Positions 26,985 to 36,056 of a DNA stretch of 64,000 nt are shown here, in pieces. The DNA is from Defluviitaleaceae bacterium (GTDB lineage Bacteria; Bacillota; Clostridia; Lachnospirales; WQUN01), in NCBI GenBank assembly GCA_009786535.1, contig WQRX01000007.1:1-64000 (forward strand), read 5' to 3'. Position numbers and translations under genes: made by a program. Below the pieces are notes generated by a model, which was not told where the DNA came from, ran no database searches, and worked only from the letters and a program-made list of their open reading frames with translations. How positions within the stretch are numbered: position 1 is the stretch's first letter; each line of letters begins with the position of its first letter.

Positions 26985-28023
26985 GTTCATGCTCCCCTCG
27001 CCGCGCGGCGACCAGCATCATCACCAGCGTAGGTCCGATAATTAAACCCAGCAAACCAAATAAACGGAAGCCGATGAAAATCGACATCAGCGACACCAGC
27101 GGGTGAATGCCAATTTGGTCGCCCAAAATTTTCGGTTGAAGCACCTGCCGTATTACGGTAATGATGCCGTAAATAATCAGCAAGCTTACGCCCTGTCGCG
27201 GGTTACCCATCACAAAGGACATAATCGACCATGGAACAAGCACTGAACCCGCGCCAACGATGGGCAAAAAGTCCAGCACCGCAAAAAGCAAGCCCAGGAA
27301 TAACGCAAAGGGACTGCGGATAATAAGAAGCCCAATAATGCTAATAATACCCACCATGGTCATTAAAATATATTGCGCGCGGAGATACCCCCGTAACGCT
27401 ACGGAAAAACTGCGCTGTGACTGCTTAAAATGCGCCGCAAGCCCTTTTGGGCACGCCCGTGCAATGGCGGAAAAAATGCGCTCCCTGTCCGCCATAAAAA
27501 AGTACGCACTCACCAACGCCAAAATTGTGTTTATTAAAAATTCGGGTACGGCGGCTACGGCGCGGGGGGCGTGGTCTTGCACAACGCCACCAAATAATCC
27601 CATCACGGCGTTAAGCAAAAATTCCTGTATATCGGGCATGGCAAAATTGTCGGGCATACTGTCGGCAAAACGGGCAAACCATAAATCCATACGGGTGGCA
27701 ATATCTTCAATTACTTCCGGCGCGGTATCTACAAACGTACCCACTTGGCGTATCAGCGTATTTATCAGCCACGCGCCAAGGCTTGCGGTTATCGCCATAA
27801 ATAACAGCAAACACAAAAGCGCAGACATCCAGCGCTTAAATTGCAGGCGGTTCATAAGAAGCCGTATTAACGGCTCCATAATTAACGCAATAAGCAGCCC
27901 AAAGAAAAACGGCGCAAGGTATACCCACAAAAAGGTGAATAGCGCATATACCAAAAAAGTAAGCAGCGCAAAGAATGCCATGCGGTCAATTATCTTCTTA
28001 TTGCGCAAATAAATTTCATACAT
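26971..28023 (-). CDS. AI-2E/PerM-family membrane protein
   Basis: A 350-residue polytopic protein of the AI-2E transporter-like (PerM/YtvI) superfamily: paired helices at each end, a central soluble segment (about 85-150) and the conserved DFLPIVGAG and IGxxLF...GP patterns. Members have been linked to small-molecule, sodium/proton or sporulation functions; the role here is unclear. GGAGG nine bases upstream selects the ATG at 28023. It heads the minus-strand run that continues into the response regulator and exporter genes. Confidence 0.88.
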   Translation of the reverse strand: MYEIYLRNKKIIDRMAFFALLTFLVYALFTFLWVYLAPFFFGLLIALIMEPLIRLLMNRLQFKRWMSALLCLLLFMAITASLGAWLINTLIRQVGTFVDTAPEVIEDIATRMDLWFARFADSMPDNFAMPDIQEFLLNAVMGLFGGVVQDHAPRAVAAVPEFLINTILALVSAYFFMADRERIFSAIARACPKGLAAHFKQSQRSFSVALRGYLRAQYILMTMVGIISIIGLLIIRSPFALFLGLLFAVLDFLPIVGAGSVLVPWSIMSFVMGNPRQGVSLLIIYGIITVIRQVLQPKILGDQIGIHPLVSLMSIFIGFRLFGLLGLIIGPTLVMMLVAARRGEHEHDTE

Positions 28024-28166
28024 ATAGGCGATACCTCCATAACAAATGAAGTGCGCGAAATTTGCGTTAAAAATTTCCGCACGACTCCTATAATTTTCCA
28101 TTTCTCGCATAAAACGCTTGTTAGGCTTGGCACATCAAACGGCAACGGAAAAAGGAGCGTGGGGGT

Positions 28167-29519
28167 ATGAGCGATTTTACATTGCCGACCAACATAAAGC
28201 AAATTGGCAGTATTAGCGACGGGCTGCGCATTTACGTGGAAGACTACGTGTGTACATTCCTGCATCAGTATGCAGAAAGCGCAGGCTATAGCGAACGGCT
28301 CGCATTTCTGGTAGGGCGCAGCATGGAAATTGACGGGCAAAGCGTAGTCTTTATTAACGGCGCAATTCACGGAAAGCACACAGAGGAAAGCGAAGGCATG
28401 GTGCGCTTCTCGGAAAAAAGCATCGACTATGCCCAGCAAATGCTGGAAGAGCATTTCCACGGCATGGAAATTGTAGGCTGGATGCAGTCCCAGCCCGGTT
28501 ACGGCACGTTTTTAAACCAAAATTATGCGGCGTACCACGTGCGGCAATTCCGTAAGCCGTATCAGGTTATGTTTGTCACCGACCCGTTGGAACGCGCAAA
28601 CGCATTCTTTGCGCCTAACCCCGACGCAATTACCCCTGCCGAACGCTTAACCGCGCTTCACGGCTACTTCATCTACTACGATAAAAACACAAACATGCAC
28701 GAGTATATGCTCGCCAATAAAGCCATGGACTATACCGCAAAACCGCCTACCTTCGTGGACATTCAACCCAGCATGTACACCGAGGACGAATTGGACATGG
28801 TGGAAATTACCCCCCGCAACGCAGGCGACACGGCAGAAATGCCGTTAATCGGCGGGCGGCATTCCGCCTACCGCCCCCCGTCTGCGGCACAGGAAGAAGC
28901 AGAAGAAACCCTTCGCCGCCCCACCGCTTACGCAAACCAGCGTATGCGTAAGCGCGGAGCAAACGCACCCCGCCGTCCCATGCAACTGATAGGCAGTTTA
29001 GCGGCAATTTTACTTGTGATTATTTTCGTAATGGGCTTCGAATTGGTGCGCAACCAAGACCGTATTGAACGCATGGAAATAGAGATTTCGTTTCTAACAA
29101 CGGGCTACCGTAACCTGCTTGCCGAACTGCACTCGGGCGGCTTAACCCCTGCCTTTGCAGAACAAAACTTCGCAGAAACGCCCACCACCGGCGAAACCAC
29201 AACGGGTGAAGCCCCAAGCGGCATACCCACAGGCGAACTTGCTGCCGCCGACACCCCTGTAACTACGCCGTCCCCCACCCCGCCGCCGCAGGCTGAAGGC
29301 GATGCGGACGCGTCCATTCCCGCAGGGCTTATACCGGACGGGCGCGTTTTCCCGGAAATTCCTGTGGTATATGTTATCCAGCCCGGGGATAGCTTACTGG
29401 GCATTGCATACCATTTCTTCGGCGATATTAGCCGTGTAGACGATATTATTGCGCTTAACGAAATTGCAAACCCGAACCATATCGTTGCGGGCACGACACT
29501 TCTTCTCCCGCGGAGGTAG
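28167..29519 (+). CDS. Membrane protein with degenerate JAMM/MPN-like domain and LysM domain
   Basis: A 450-residue protein in three parts. Residues 20-190 resemble a JAMM/MPN fold, but the zinc-binding H-x-H is replaced by Q107-S-Q109 in EIVGWMQSQPGYGTFLNQNY, and the distal Asp position reads Asn. It is probably a non-catalytic binding module. A basic linker and one transmembrane helix (about 273-292) follow, then a Thr/Pro-rich stretch and a C-terminal LysM domain (about 403-449) for peptidoglycan. The MPN-like part would be cytoplasmic and the LysM domain outside. The kinase gene begins two bases later. Confidence 0.7.
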   Translation: MSDFTLPTNIKQIGSISDGLRIYVEDYVCTFLHQYAESAGYSERLAFLVGRSMEIDGQSVVFINGAIHGKHTEESEGMVRFSEKSIDYAQQMLEEHFHGMEIVGWMQSQPGYGTFLNQNYAAYHVRQFRKPYQVMFVTDPLERANAFFAPNPDAITPAERLTALHGYFIYYDKNTNMHEYMLANKAMDYTAKPPTFVDIQPSMYTEDELDMVEITPRNAGDTAEMPLIGGRHSAYRPPSAAQEEAEETLRRPTAYANQRMRKRGANAPRRPMQLIGSLAAILLVIIFVMGFELVRNQDRIERMEIEISFLTTGYRNLLAELHSGGLTPAFAEQNFAETPTTGETTTGEAPSGIPTGELAAADTPVTTPSPTPPPQAEGDADASIPAGLIPDGRVFPEIPVVYVIQPGDSLLGIAYHFFGDISRVDDIIALNEIANPNHIVAGTTLLLPRR

Positions 29520-29521
29520 AA

Positions 29522-30142
29522 ATGCCGTTGGTAGAAGCCCCAAATATCGACCTTGTAACCGCCTTAGCGCACGAAATTAAAAACCCCGCGGCATTGGCGC
29601 TTGCCCACGTAAATCTTTTACGCGGCGGGGAAAAAGATATAACAAAAAGCTGCGACCACATTCAAAACGCGCTGGAAACCATTGTAGACCTAACCCACGA
29701 TATGCTACACGTCACCTACGGGCAGCCCTTGGCATATGACTTTGATGTACACCTGCTCATCGTGGAGGTAATGCAGCAATTTGAATCGGCGCACAGGGGG
29801 GTGCAATTTACGCTGCACCCCCAACTTTCCACACTCACTTTGCGCGCACCGGAAATTAATTTGCGCCTTATCCTCACCAATCTAATAAAAAATGCCGTAG
29901 AAGCCGCCATTGCCAACCCCCACGCCCCCCCCGAGGTTACGCTTTTCTACGGCATAAAAGACGAATGGCTGTACATTGTTGTGCGTGACAGCGGCACGGA
30001 GGAAAAACAAAAGCCCGCAGGCAACGGCCTTGGGCTTCCCATTGTTAAGCACTTGTTGGAACGTATGGGCGGCGAAATTACCCTGCGCACAGGCTTGCTG
30101 GGCGGGTGCGAAGCGGTAGCGCGGCTACGCACCTTCCTTTAA
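29522..30142 (+). CDS. Small soluble sensor histidine kinase
   Basis: A 206-residue kinase with no membrane segment or sensor domain. It has the H-box ALAHEIKNP (H17) of the NtrB/KinA type and a compact HATPase domain with the N-box LIKNAVEAA, a DSG G1-like box and the NGLGLPIVK G2 box. GGAGG precedes the ATG. It begins two bases after the JAMM-LysM gene, so the membrane protein probably supplies the input. No response regulator is adjacent. It could also be a phosphorelay entry kinase for sporulation; that is inference. Its end overlaps ispH by 18 bases. Confidence 0.82.
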   Translation: MPLVEAPNIDLVTALAHEIKNPAALALAHVNLLRGGEKDITKSCDHIQNALETIVDLTHDMLHVTYGQPLAYDFDVHLLIVEVMQQFESAHRGVQFTLHPQLSTLTLRAPEINLRLILTNLIKNAVEAAIANPHAPPEVTLFYGIKDEWLYIVVRDSGTEEKQKPAGNGLGLPIVKHLLERMGGEITLRTGLLGGCEAVARLRTFL

Positions 30143-30988
30143 TTTTTCTACTACGGTATGCACCGCGTCATTTGGCGTAGAAGCGCCCCCCGTGACTATC
30201 ACGGTGCGGGCGTTTTTTATTTCGCTTGCGTCAAGTTCCTCTGCCGATTCGATGTGCCGGGTATTTACGCAGTATTCGCTCGCGATTTCATACAATTTTG
30301 TTACGTTAGAGCTATTTTTGCCCCCAACAATGATACACGCGTCCGCGGTTTGGGCAAGCTCGCGCAATTCGTTTTGGCGGAACGCGGTAGCTTCGCAAAT
30401 TGTATTATGCGGCTCCAGCAAGGGCATGTTCGGGCATTCGTTTGCGAGAAAATGATGCAATTTTTCATATGTTTCCTTGTTATGCGTGGTTTGCGCTACA
30501 AGGCACACACCAAGGGGCGAGAAATGTATTGCGGGAATAACTTTTTTTGCCTCATCAACGTCTTTCACAATCAAACGCTGTGTAGTTACCCGGCTGATAA
30601 TGCCCAGCGTTTCGGGGTGGTTGGGCGTACCGCATACGATTACATCCAACCCGCGGGTGGATGCATACGCAACCACGGCATGTATTTTTTTCACGTGGGG
30701 GCAGGTCATGTCTATGACCGTTAGCCCGCGTGCTTGCGCTTCGTCCAATACGTCGGCGGGTACACCGTGGGCGCGGATTAGCACCTTTGCCGCCTCGCCC
30801 GTCGGAATTTCGTCCAGCGAATGGATAAGTTTGATATTAAACGTTGATAAATCCGCCACTACAGAAGGGTTATGCACCACTTCGCCGTACATATAGGTAT
30901 GTTTTTCGTCTGCAAGTTTGAACGCCTCGCTCACCGAGCGCCTTACGCCGTAACAAAAACCCGAATGTTTTGGCACGATAATATTCAT
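30125..30988 (-). CDS. ispH: 4-hydroxy-3-methylbut-2-enyl diphosphate reductase
   Basis: IspH makes isopentenyl and dimethylallyl diphosphate from HMBPP in the last step of the MEP isoprenoid pathway, using a [4Fe-4S] cluster. The three cluster cysteines are C12 (GFCYGV), C96 (DMTCPH) and C198 (TICEAT), and the HGV and THN substrate-contact segments are present. At 287 residues it has the usual length. Clostridial homologues are often fused to ribosomal S1 domains; this one is not. It overlaps the GH95 gene by four bases. Confidence 0.96.
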   Translation of the reverse strand: MNIIVPKHSGFCYGVRRSVSEAFKLADEKHTYMYGEVVHNPSVVADLSTFNIKLIHSLDEIPTGEAAKVLIRAHGVPADVLDEAQARGLTVIDMTCPHVKKIHAVVAYASTRGLDVIVCGTPNHPETLGIISRVTTQRLIVKDVDEAKKVIPAIHFSPLGVCLVAQTTHNKETYEKLHHFLANECPNMPLLEPHNTICEATAFRQNELRELAQTADACIIVGGKNSSNVTKLYEIASEYCVNTRHIESAEELDASEIKNARTVIVTGGASTPNDAVHTVVEKLKEGA

Positions 30989-33318
30989 GGCGTAAAAACC
31001 TCCGTTTTTGATGGGGTTAGCATAATTTCTGTACGCGTATTTTTGTAGATAATTGTGTATTTTTGCGCAGATATATGCGCATCCAGCGTTAATTTTGCTT
31101 GTGTTAATTGCTGCCGGGAAAATTCCATACTCACCGTTACCCCGCCCATGGCGCGAAGCCCTTTAACATAGCCGTTACCCAACGCTTTTGGCAATGCGGG
31201 CAGTAGGTGAATTTCATTTTCCGGTGTGCTTTGTACCAGCATTTCCGCAATGCCTGCCGTTGCCCCAAAATTTGAATCTATTTGGAACGGCGGGTGCGCG
31301 CCGAATAAATTGGGATAACACCCCCCGCGCCACCCTTCGCACGGGCGCAGCTGCATTTTTAAAAACGAAAAGGCACGCTCGGCATCTTGCAGCCGTGCAA
31401 ACAGATTAATCCGCCATGCCAGCGCCCAGCCTGTGCTTTCATCACCACGCAAATCCAGCGTTTTACGGCAGGCGTCTGCCAGTGGCGTTCCTGCTTTAAT
31501 TTCATACCCCGGGTATAGCGGGTACAAGTGCGAGGTATGACGGTGCGTAGGCTCGGCTTCTTCAAATTCGGCGTTCCATTCCAACAATTCGCCCCGTGTG
31601 CCGATTTTGTATGGCGGGAGTTTGTTAATGATGGCGTCAAGGTCAAAAGAAAGGTCAAATTCTCGGTGGGCGCTGCCCCCCGAACCCCTCGCGAGCTTTC
31701 GTAAAAGCTCGACCAATATTTTATAATTTTTGAGGGTTTCTTTAATAATTGCTGTGGTCATGGTGGTGGTTTTAGACACGGAAATGGGTGTGCCATCGTA
31801 TAGAAAGTCATTTTCGGGCGAAGTGGAAGGCGCAAAGATTAAGTTGCCTTCTTCGTCTTCAATAAGTACGTCAAGGAAAAATTCGGCGGCATCACGAACA
31901 ATGGGAAACGCTACGTTTTTTAAGAAGCTTTCGTCGCGTGTATACATATAGTGATTAAACGCATGGGCAGAGAGCCAGCCCCCCGCAAGCGACCAAAACG
32001 CCCAACGCGCGGCACCAAATTTATCATCTTGCGCTACGGGGGTAGACATGCCCCAAATGTCGGAATTATGGTGCGCGGTAAAACCCTTTGCGCCATAGTG
32101 CGCCTTTGCGGTTTTTGCGCCTGTTTTACGCAGCACTTCTATAAAATTGAACAGGGGTTGTTGACAATCCGCCAAGTTTGCAACATTCGCGGACCAATAA
32201 TTCATTTCCGCGTTGATATTTAACGTATAGTTACTGCTCCACGGCGCGTAGAAGTGCGCGTTCCAAATACCTTGCAGATTTAACGGCGCAGCACTATCAG
32301 GGCGCGAACCGCTAATCATTAAATACCGCCCGTATTGGAATAAAAGCGCGAATACATTGGGGTCATTTTCCGCCCTTTCCCAGTTGGCAAGCCGTTGGGG
32401 CAATGGCAGTGATGCGGTGCTTATATTTTCATTGAAGTGTATGTCCACACGATTAAAAAATGATTGATAGTCCGCTATATGACGGGATTTTAATGACGCA
32501 TAACTCATCTTTAATGACAAATCTTTTTCGCATAATTCCTGCGGATTAATCCCGCTTTGCATTGGCGGTGTAAATGCATCTTTAAAATTGGTGCGCCACA
32601 CCATACGGATTATTACTTCGTCCGCGTTTTTTATCTGTAACGCCTCACCATTTGCTGTAATTTCGCCGTTTGTTGCTTCAAAATCCGCAACAACGCAGAA
32701 CGCCATACCCTGCTGTGCGGGGTCGGGGTTGTCCGTAGGTTCGGCTTGCCCCTGCATCACTAGGCGGTTGCCCGTTGGTGAAACCATAACAGAAGCGTCA
32801 TGCTTTAATTTGCATGTTAACCGCGCGGTTAAATTTACCGTGTTTTTCGCATTCGCCGTTAGGCGTATCACCAGCATATTATCGGGCGCGCTTACAAATA
32901 TTTCTCGTTTAAATGTTGCGCCGTTTGCGTCGTACTGCATGGAAAAGGCGGCATTTTCTATGTCCAACATACGCGAATAATTGGTGCCTTGTGCGTGGGT
33001 TACGGGCATTTCCAATAATAAATCCCCCAACGGCAAATACCGCTGCGAATTTTTGCCAAGGCAAAATTTTTCAATATGCTCTTGCGCTTCTTTATATCTA
33101 CCCGCCATGGCAAGCGTGCGAGCGTGTATATAATCGTTGACCGCATTTATTTTATCATGGGACTGCGGAAAGCCCGACCACAATGTTTCATCGTTTAACG
33201 CCAACCGTTCGCTTGCTGCGCCGCCAAAAACCATCGCACCCATGCGCCCGTTTCCCAGCGGTAAAGCCTCGTCCCAATTGGCGGCCTCTGCATTGTACCG
33301 TAATTGCAGATTATTCAT
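30985..33318 (-). CDS. Glycoside hydrolase family 95 alpha-L-fucosidase/galactosidase
   Basis: A 777-residue enzyme matching GH95 in length and motifs: N-terminal LPLGNGRMGAMVFGG and NDETLWSG, the NINAEMNYW pair of catalytic asparagines, the STSPEND general-acid region and QIDSNFGATAGIAEM near the catalytic Asp. GH95 enzymes remove alpha-1,2-linked L-fucose or L-galactose from host glycans or plant xyloglucan by inversion. There is no signal peptide, so it would act in the cytoplasm on imported oligosaccharides. It overlaps the lipase gene by eight bases and ispH by four. Confidence 0.92.
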   Translation of the reverse strand: MNNLQLRYNAEAANWDEALPLGNGRMGAMVFGGAASERLALNDETLWSGFPQSHDKINAVNDYIHARTLAMAGRYKEAQEHIEKFCLGKNSQRYLPLGDLLLEMPVTHAQGTNYSRMLDIENAAFSMQYDANGATFKREIFVSAPDNMLVIRLTANAKNTVNLTARLTCKLKHDASVMVSPTGNRLVMQGQAEPTDNPDPAQQGMAFCVVADFEATNGEITANGEALQIKNADEVIIRMVWRTNFKDAFTPPMQSGINPQELCEKDLSLKMSYASLKSRHIADYQSFFNRVDIHFNENISTASLPLPQRLANWERAENDPNVFALLFQYGRYLMISGSRPDSAAPLNLQGIWNAHFYAPWSSNYTLNINAEMNYWSANVANLADCQQPLFNFIEVLRKTGAKTAKAHYGAKGFTAHHNSDIWGMSTPVAQDDKFGAARWAFWSLAGGWLSAHAFNHYMYTRDESFLKNVAFPIVRDAAEFFLDVLIEDEEGNLIFAPSTSPENDFLYDGTPISVSKTTTMTTAIIKETLKNYKILVELLRKLARGSGGSAHREFDLSFDLDAIINKLPPYKIGTRGELLEWNAEFEEAEPTHRHTSHLYPLYPGYEIKAGTPLADACRKTLDLRGDESTGWALAWRINLFARLQDAERAFSFLKMQLRPCEGWRGGCYPNLFGAHPPFQIDSNFGATAGIAEMLVQSTPENEIHLLPALPKALGNGYVKGLRAMGGVTVSMEFSRQQLTQAKLTLDAHISAQKYTIIYKNTRTEIMLTPSKTEVFTP

Positions 33319-35149
33319 TGGTGCCTCCCAAAATCGTTAAATCCAATTCATATCCCTCAGTGGTAAATTGTTGTGAAAAATCATCACCAGCGCTATATGC
33401 GGGAATGGTAAATCTATAAACATGGGTTTCCCCTCTGCGCACCGAATCGGTTGCACTTACGGCAAATTGGTACACGCGAAAATCTAATAGATAACATATA
33501 TTTCGCGCAGCTATATTACCTATACTTCCACGCCTAATCGTAACTTCCATAATAAAAGCGGTTTCGGGCGGGAAATACCACATATGTTGACCATCGTGCA
33601 AATAACTTTCCGCACGTTGTCCATCGGCATAAAACACTTGAATATCTACATCGCCGTGATGCGCGACAACAACCTCCCGATACCATTGAAACGGCATATC
33701 TTCCGCTTCTCCGCCAAAGTTTTCGTCGCGTCCCATAAGCCATTCAAACATAATCAATGGGTTGTGTGCGTGGGCAATCATTTCCAGATTATTTGCAAGC
33801 GAAAGCAGTGAATCTAAGCCGCCGCGTTGCAATGATGCAGTTACAATTTCTCGCACTGCGTCACGCCCCGCAATTTCTATGCCTGCCTCATCTAACGTAT
33901 CAAACAAAAATTGTGCGGCAAGGTCAAATAATCCATCCATGCCTTGCGAAAGAAAAGCGCGTATCATCTGCGGTGCATTTTGCATACCAAACCGCGCCAG
34001 AAAATCCTCCATCACACCGTCAAATTGCTCCAACGCCAAATCACCGCCTACCACCTGCGCCAACAATGCTTGAATGTCCGATTCAAAGCGTTCTGCAAAC
34101 ATTTCGCGGTTAATAAAAACCCCGTGGGGCGCACGCCCTGTAATCGCGTTCACCAGCCCATGCATAAACGCTACCGTAGGCTGCTGCCCGTCCACAAATT
34201 GCACACTTGGCGGAAAAATTGTAACCCCGTCAAAGCGTGTTACATCTACCACACTTGGGTATGCGGGCGTCATTATATCCACTCCATACCGCCCAAAACC
34301 CCACGTATGCGGCGCTACCCAGCTCACCACATCGGCAGGATTAATCACATTAAATATGTGCGCAAAATTTGCCGTATTATACTGCGAAGGCACAAAACGC
34401 GGCGTTGCAAATACATAGGCAAAAATATTTTCCCGCAATATTTCTTGCATACCCAGCCGTTGCCCCGCCGACATACGTCCCGCAGCTAACGCAGCCACCG
34501 CAGCACCGCGGCTAAAGCCCGTTATCCAAACCTTCACATTTTCTTCAATTAAATCCCCATGGCGCATCAAATATTCCATTAAAAAGCTATTTACGACCGC
34601 CGCGCCGCGCAAAAAACCCGCATGGTAGCCCCTTGCACCCACGGTGACATTGCCTACCCATTCCAAACCATAGTTACCGCCCCGCACCGCCACCGCAAGC
34701 AAGGTATAGCTTTCCCCATTCGATTGAATATACCGATGCCCCACCGCAACACCAATCGAATCGAATGTTGGCGTTGCAGTAAATCCGTCGTTAAATTCTA
34801 TATTTTCGAAACCAATTTCGTCCAACAACTCGTATACGTTGTCTGTTCTTGGGCTGGCAAAGGTCGTCATTGCCAACGCCAGCGACATGGTAGCCAGGCT
34901 ATGACAATATTCAAACGCCGACCGCGCAAAATATTCCTCGTCCCAAAAAAATTGTTCCGTTATGCCCCCGCCTGTAAAATACCCCTCGACCCGCGTTATA
35001 CGGGGTATGTAGGGAATGTATTCTTCTTCCGGCTCGGGTTCTTCCACAACTATTTCTTCGGGAATGTAAGCTTCAACAATCTCTTCCTCGCCGTTGCGCC
35101 CGCAGGCAGCGAGTGCCAATAATAAAGAAACAAGCGGCAATATTTTCAT
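33311..35149 (-). CDS. Lipoprotein with lipase (class 3-like) alpha/beta-hydrolase domain
   Basis: A 612-residue exported lipoprotein. The lipobox is LAAC16, followed by an acidic Glu/Pro linker (about 20-50). The alpha/beta-hydrolase domain carries the nucleophile elbow G-F-S213-R-G in VWITGFSRGAAVAALAAGR. Such class 3 lipase-like proteins act on lipids or esters at the cell surface. About 150 C-terminal residues form a beta-rich domain of unknown role. It is first in an overlapping trio with GH95 and ispH. Confidence 0.82.
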   Translation of the reverse strand: MKILPLVSLLLALAACGRNGEEEIVEAYIPEEIVVEEPEPEEEYIPYIPRITRVEGYFTGGGITEQFFWDEEYFARSAFEYCHSLATMSLALAMTTFASPRTDNVYELLDEIGFENIEFNDGFTATPTFDSIGVAVGHRYIQSNGESYTLLAVAVRGGNYGLEWVGNVTVGARGYHAGFLRGAAVVNSFLMEYLMRHGDLIEENVKVWITGFSRGAAVAALAAGRMSAGQRLGMQEILRENIFAYVFATPRFVPSQYNTANFAHIFNVINPADVVSWVAPHTWGFGRYGVDIMTPAYPSVVDVTRFDGVTIFPPSVQFVDGQQPTVAFMHGLVNAITGRAPHGVFINREMFAERFESDIQALLAQVVGGDLALEQFDGVMEDFLARFGMQNAPQMIRAFLSQGMDGLFDLAAQFLFDTLDEAGIEIAGRDAVREIVTASLQRGGLDSLLSLANNLEMIAHAHNPLIMFEWLMGRDENFGGEAEDMPFQWYREVVVAHHGDVDIQVFYADGQRAESYLHDGQHMWYFPPETAFIMEVTIRRGSIGNIAARNICYLLDFRVYQFAVSATDSVRRGETHVYRFTIPAYSAGDDFSQQFTTEGYELDLTILGGTNE

Positions 35150-35181
35150 TGCATAAACCCTCTTTCCGATAATTTATGTAT

Positions 35182-35397
35182 TTATATTCCGCCTAACAAT
35201 GATTTTAATGTTGCAATTCCATCCTTCGAAAGCGTTACGTCTTTGCCCATTTTTTCATTGTTTGGCGACTAATCGCGGATGTCATCCTCGGGGACGCACT
35301 CATTCCAACTAATCAAATCTAATTCCTTACGCCATCCTTTGCTGCCTTCGGATAATACACCCACATGTTTTGTATTTTTGTATTTAGTTTCTGCCAT
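35182..35397 (-). pseudogene. PC4/YdbC-like DNA-binding protein gene interrupted by an amber codon
   Basis: The frame starts at ATG 35397 and reads KHVGVLSEGSKGWRKELDLISWN..., typical of the YdbC/PC4 single-strand DNA-binding family. TAG at 35271-35269 occupies the position where the family has Trp in the IRDW segment. The same frame then continues with SPNNEKMGKDVTLSKDG to TAA at 35182. One base change (TGG to TAG) explains the break. Only a weak ribosome binding site is present. The normal product is about 70 residues, a nucleic-acid-binding coactivator-like dimer. Confidence 0.75.
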
Positions 35398-35428
35398 GCT
35401 GGTTGCTTCTTATTTGCATTTTAATATA

Positions 35429-35827
35429 TTATTCTACAATTTTTAACCCTATGATACTTGCCATGTTGTCAAAATCTTTATCATTGTGTAGAAGTGGAAT
35501 GTTATTTTCTATTGCGGTTAATGCAATTAACATGTCAATTGTATTACGTGGTGTGATGCCTTGACGGCGCAAGGTATAAACCATTTTAGCAGTTTTAACA
35601 AATGTATCTAATGTGCCAGGTAATGTAAAAATTACATTACTTAACAACACTTCGTTTAAATGATTAAATTCAAGTTCTGTTTTTGCGCCCTGTAAAACTT
35701 CAAGATAAGTGTATGATGAAATTGAAAAAGTCTTTCCTTCACCAATAACCTGCTTTAAAATCCTTACTTTTTCATTGGTTATATTCTTAAGGGTGTCAAT
35801 TATAACTGAGGTATCCACTAATATCAT
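35429..35827 (-). CDS. PIN-domain ribonuclease toxin (VapC-like)
   Basis: A 132-residue PIN protein with the expected acidic residues: D5 (MILVDTSV), E43 (TYLEVLQG), D98 (NTIDMLIA) and D116/D118 near the end. VapC toxins cleave tRNA or rRNA when their antitoxin is degraded. It overlaps the upstream antitoxin gene by four bases, the usual order. AT-rich codon use differs slightly from the neighbouring housekeeping genes, which fits mobility. Confidence 0.88.
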   Translation of the reverse strand: MILVDTSVIIDTLKNITNEKVRILKQVIGEGKTFSISSYTYLEVLQGAKTELEFNHLNEVLLSNVIFTLPGTLDTFVKTAKMVYTLRRQGITPRNTIDMLIALTAIENNIPLLHNDKDFDNMASIIGLKIVE

Positions 35828-36045
35828 GTGATTTTACCCCGCATTGATTTATAATCATATCCTTCGGCGAACTCAATTTTACCAATTAAATCTAGTAAAT
35901 TTAATTTTTTTTCACCATCTTCTTGTTTGCTTTCATTCATCAATGGTTCGATAAATGTAATAATTACTTTATATTTTTCTGTAACCTCAAGTGGTTGCGT
36001 GGGGGTAAATTGTTTCCCATCATAAATTGCATTTATAGCGTACAT
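35824..36045 (-). CDS. Antitoxin partner of the VapC-like toxin
   Basis: A 73-residue protein starting with a beta-strand-rich AIYDGKQFTPTQPLEV segment, as in AF2212/DUF104-like antitoxins, followed by a charged C-terminal tail that would bind the PIN toxin. AGGAGG lies before the ATG and also overlaps the stop codon of a degenerate upstream frame. It forms a two-gene operon with the toxin. Confidence 0.78.
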   Translation of the reverse strand: MYAINAIYDGKQFTPTQPLEVTEKYKVIITFIEPLMNESKQEDGEKKLNLLDLIGKIEFAEGYDYKSMRGKIT

Positions 36046-36056
36046 ATTAGAACCTC

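Noticed and set aside
29522..30142. Kinase partner for the response regulator at 26307
   Set aside because: It is on the opposite strand, is of the NtrB/KinA type and is tied to the JAMM-LysM gene by a two-base gap, so the membrane kinase at 17681 is a better candidate.
35269..35271. Recoding of TAG as an amino acid
   Set aside because: Many intact genes here end in TAG (for example glyQS at 8430 and the FAD reductase at 38021), so TAG is a normal stop.
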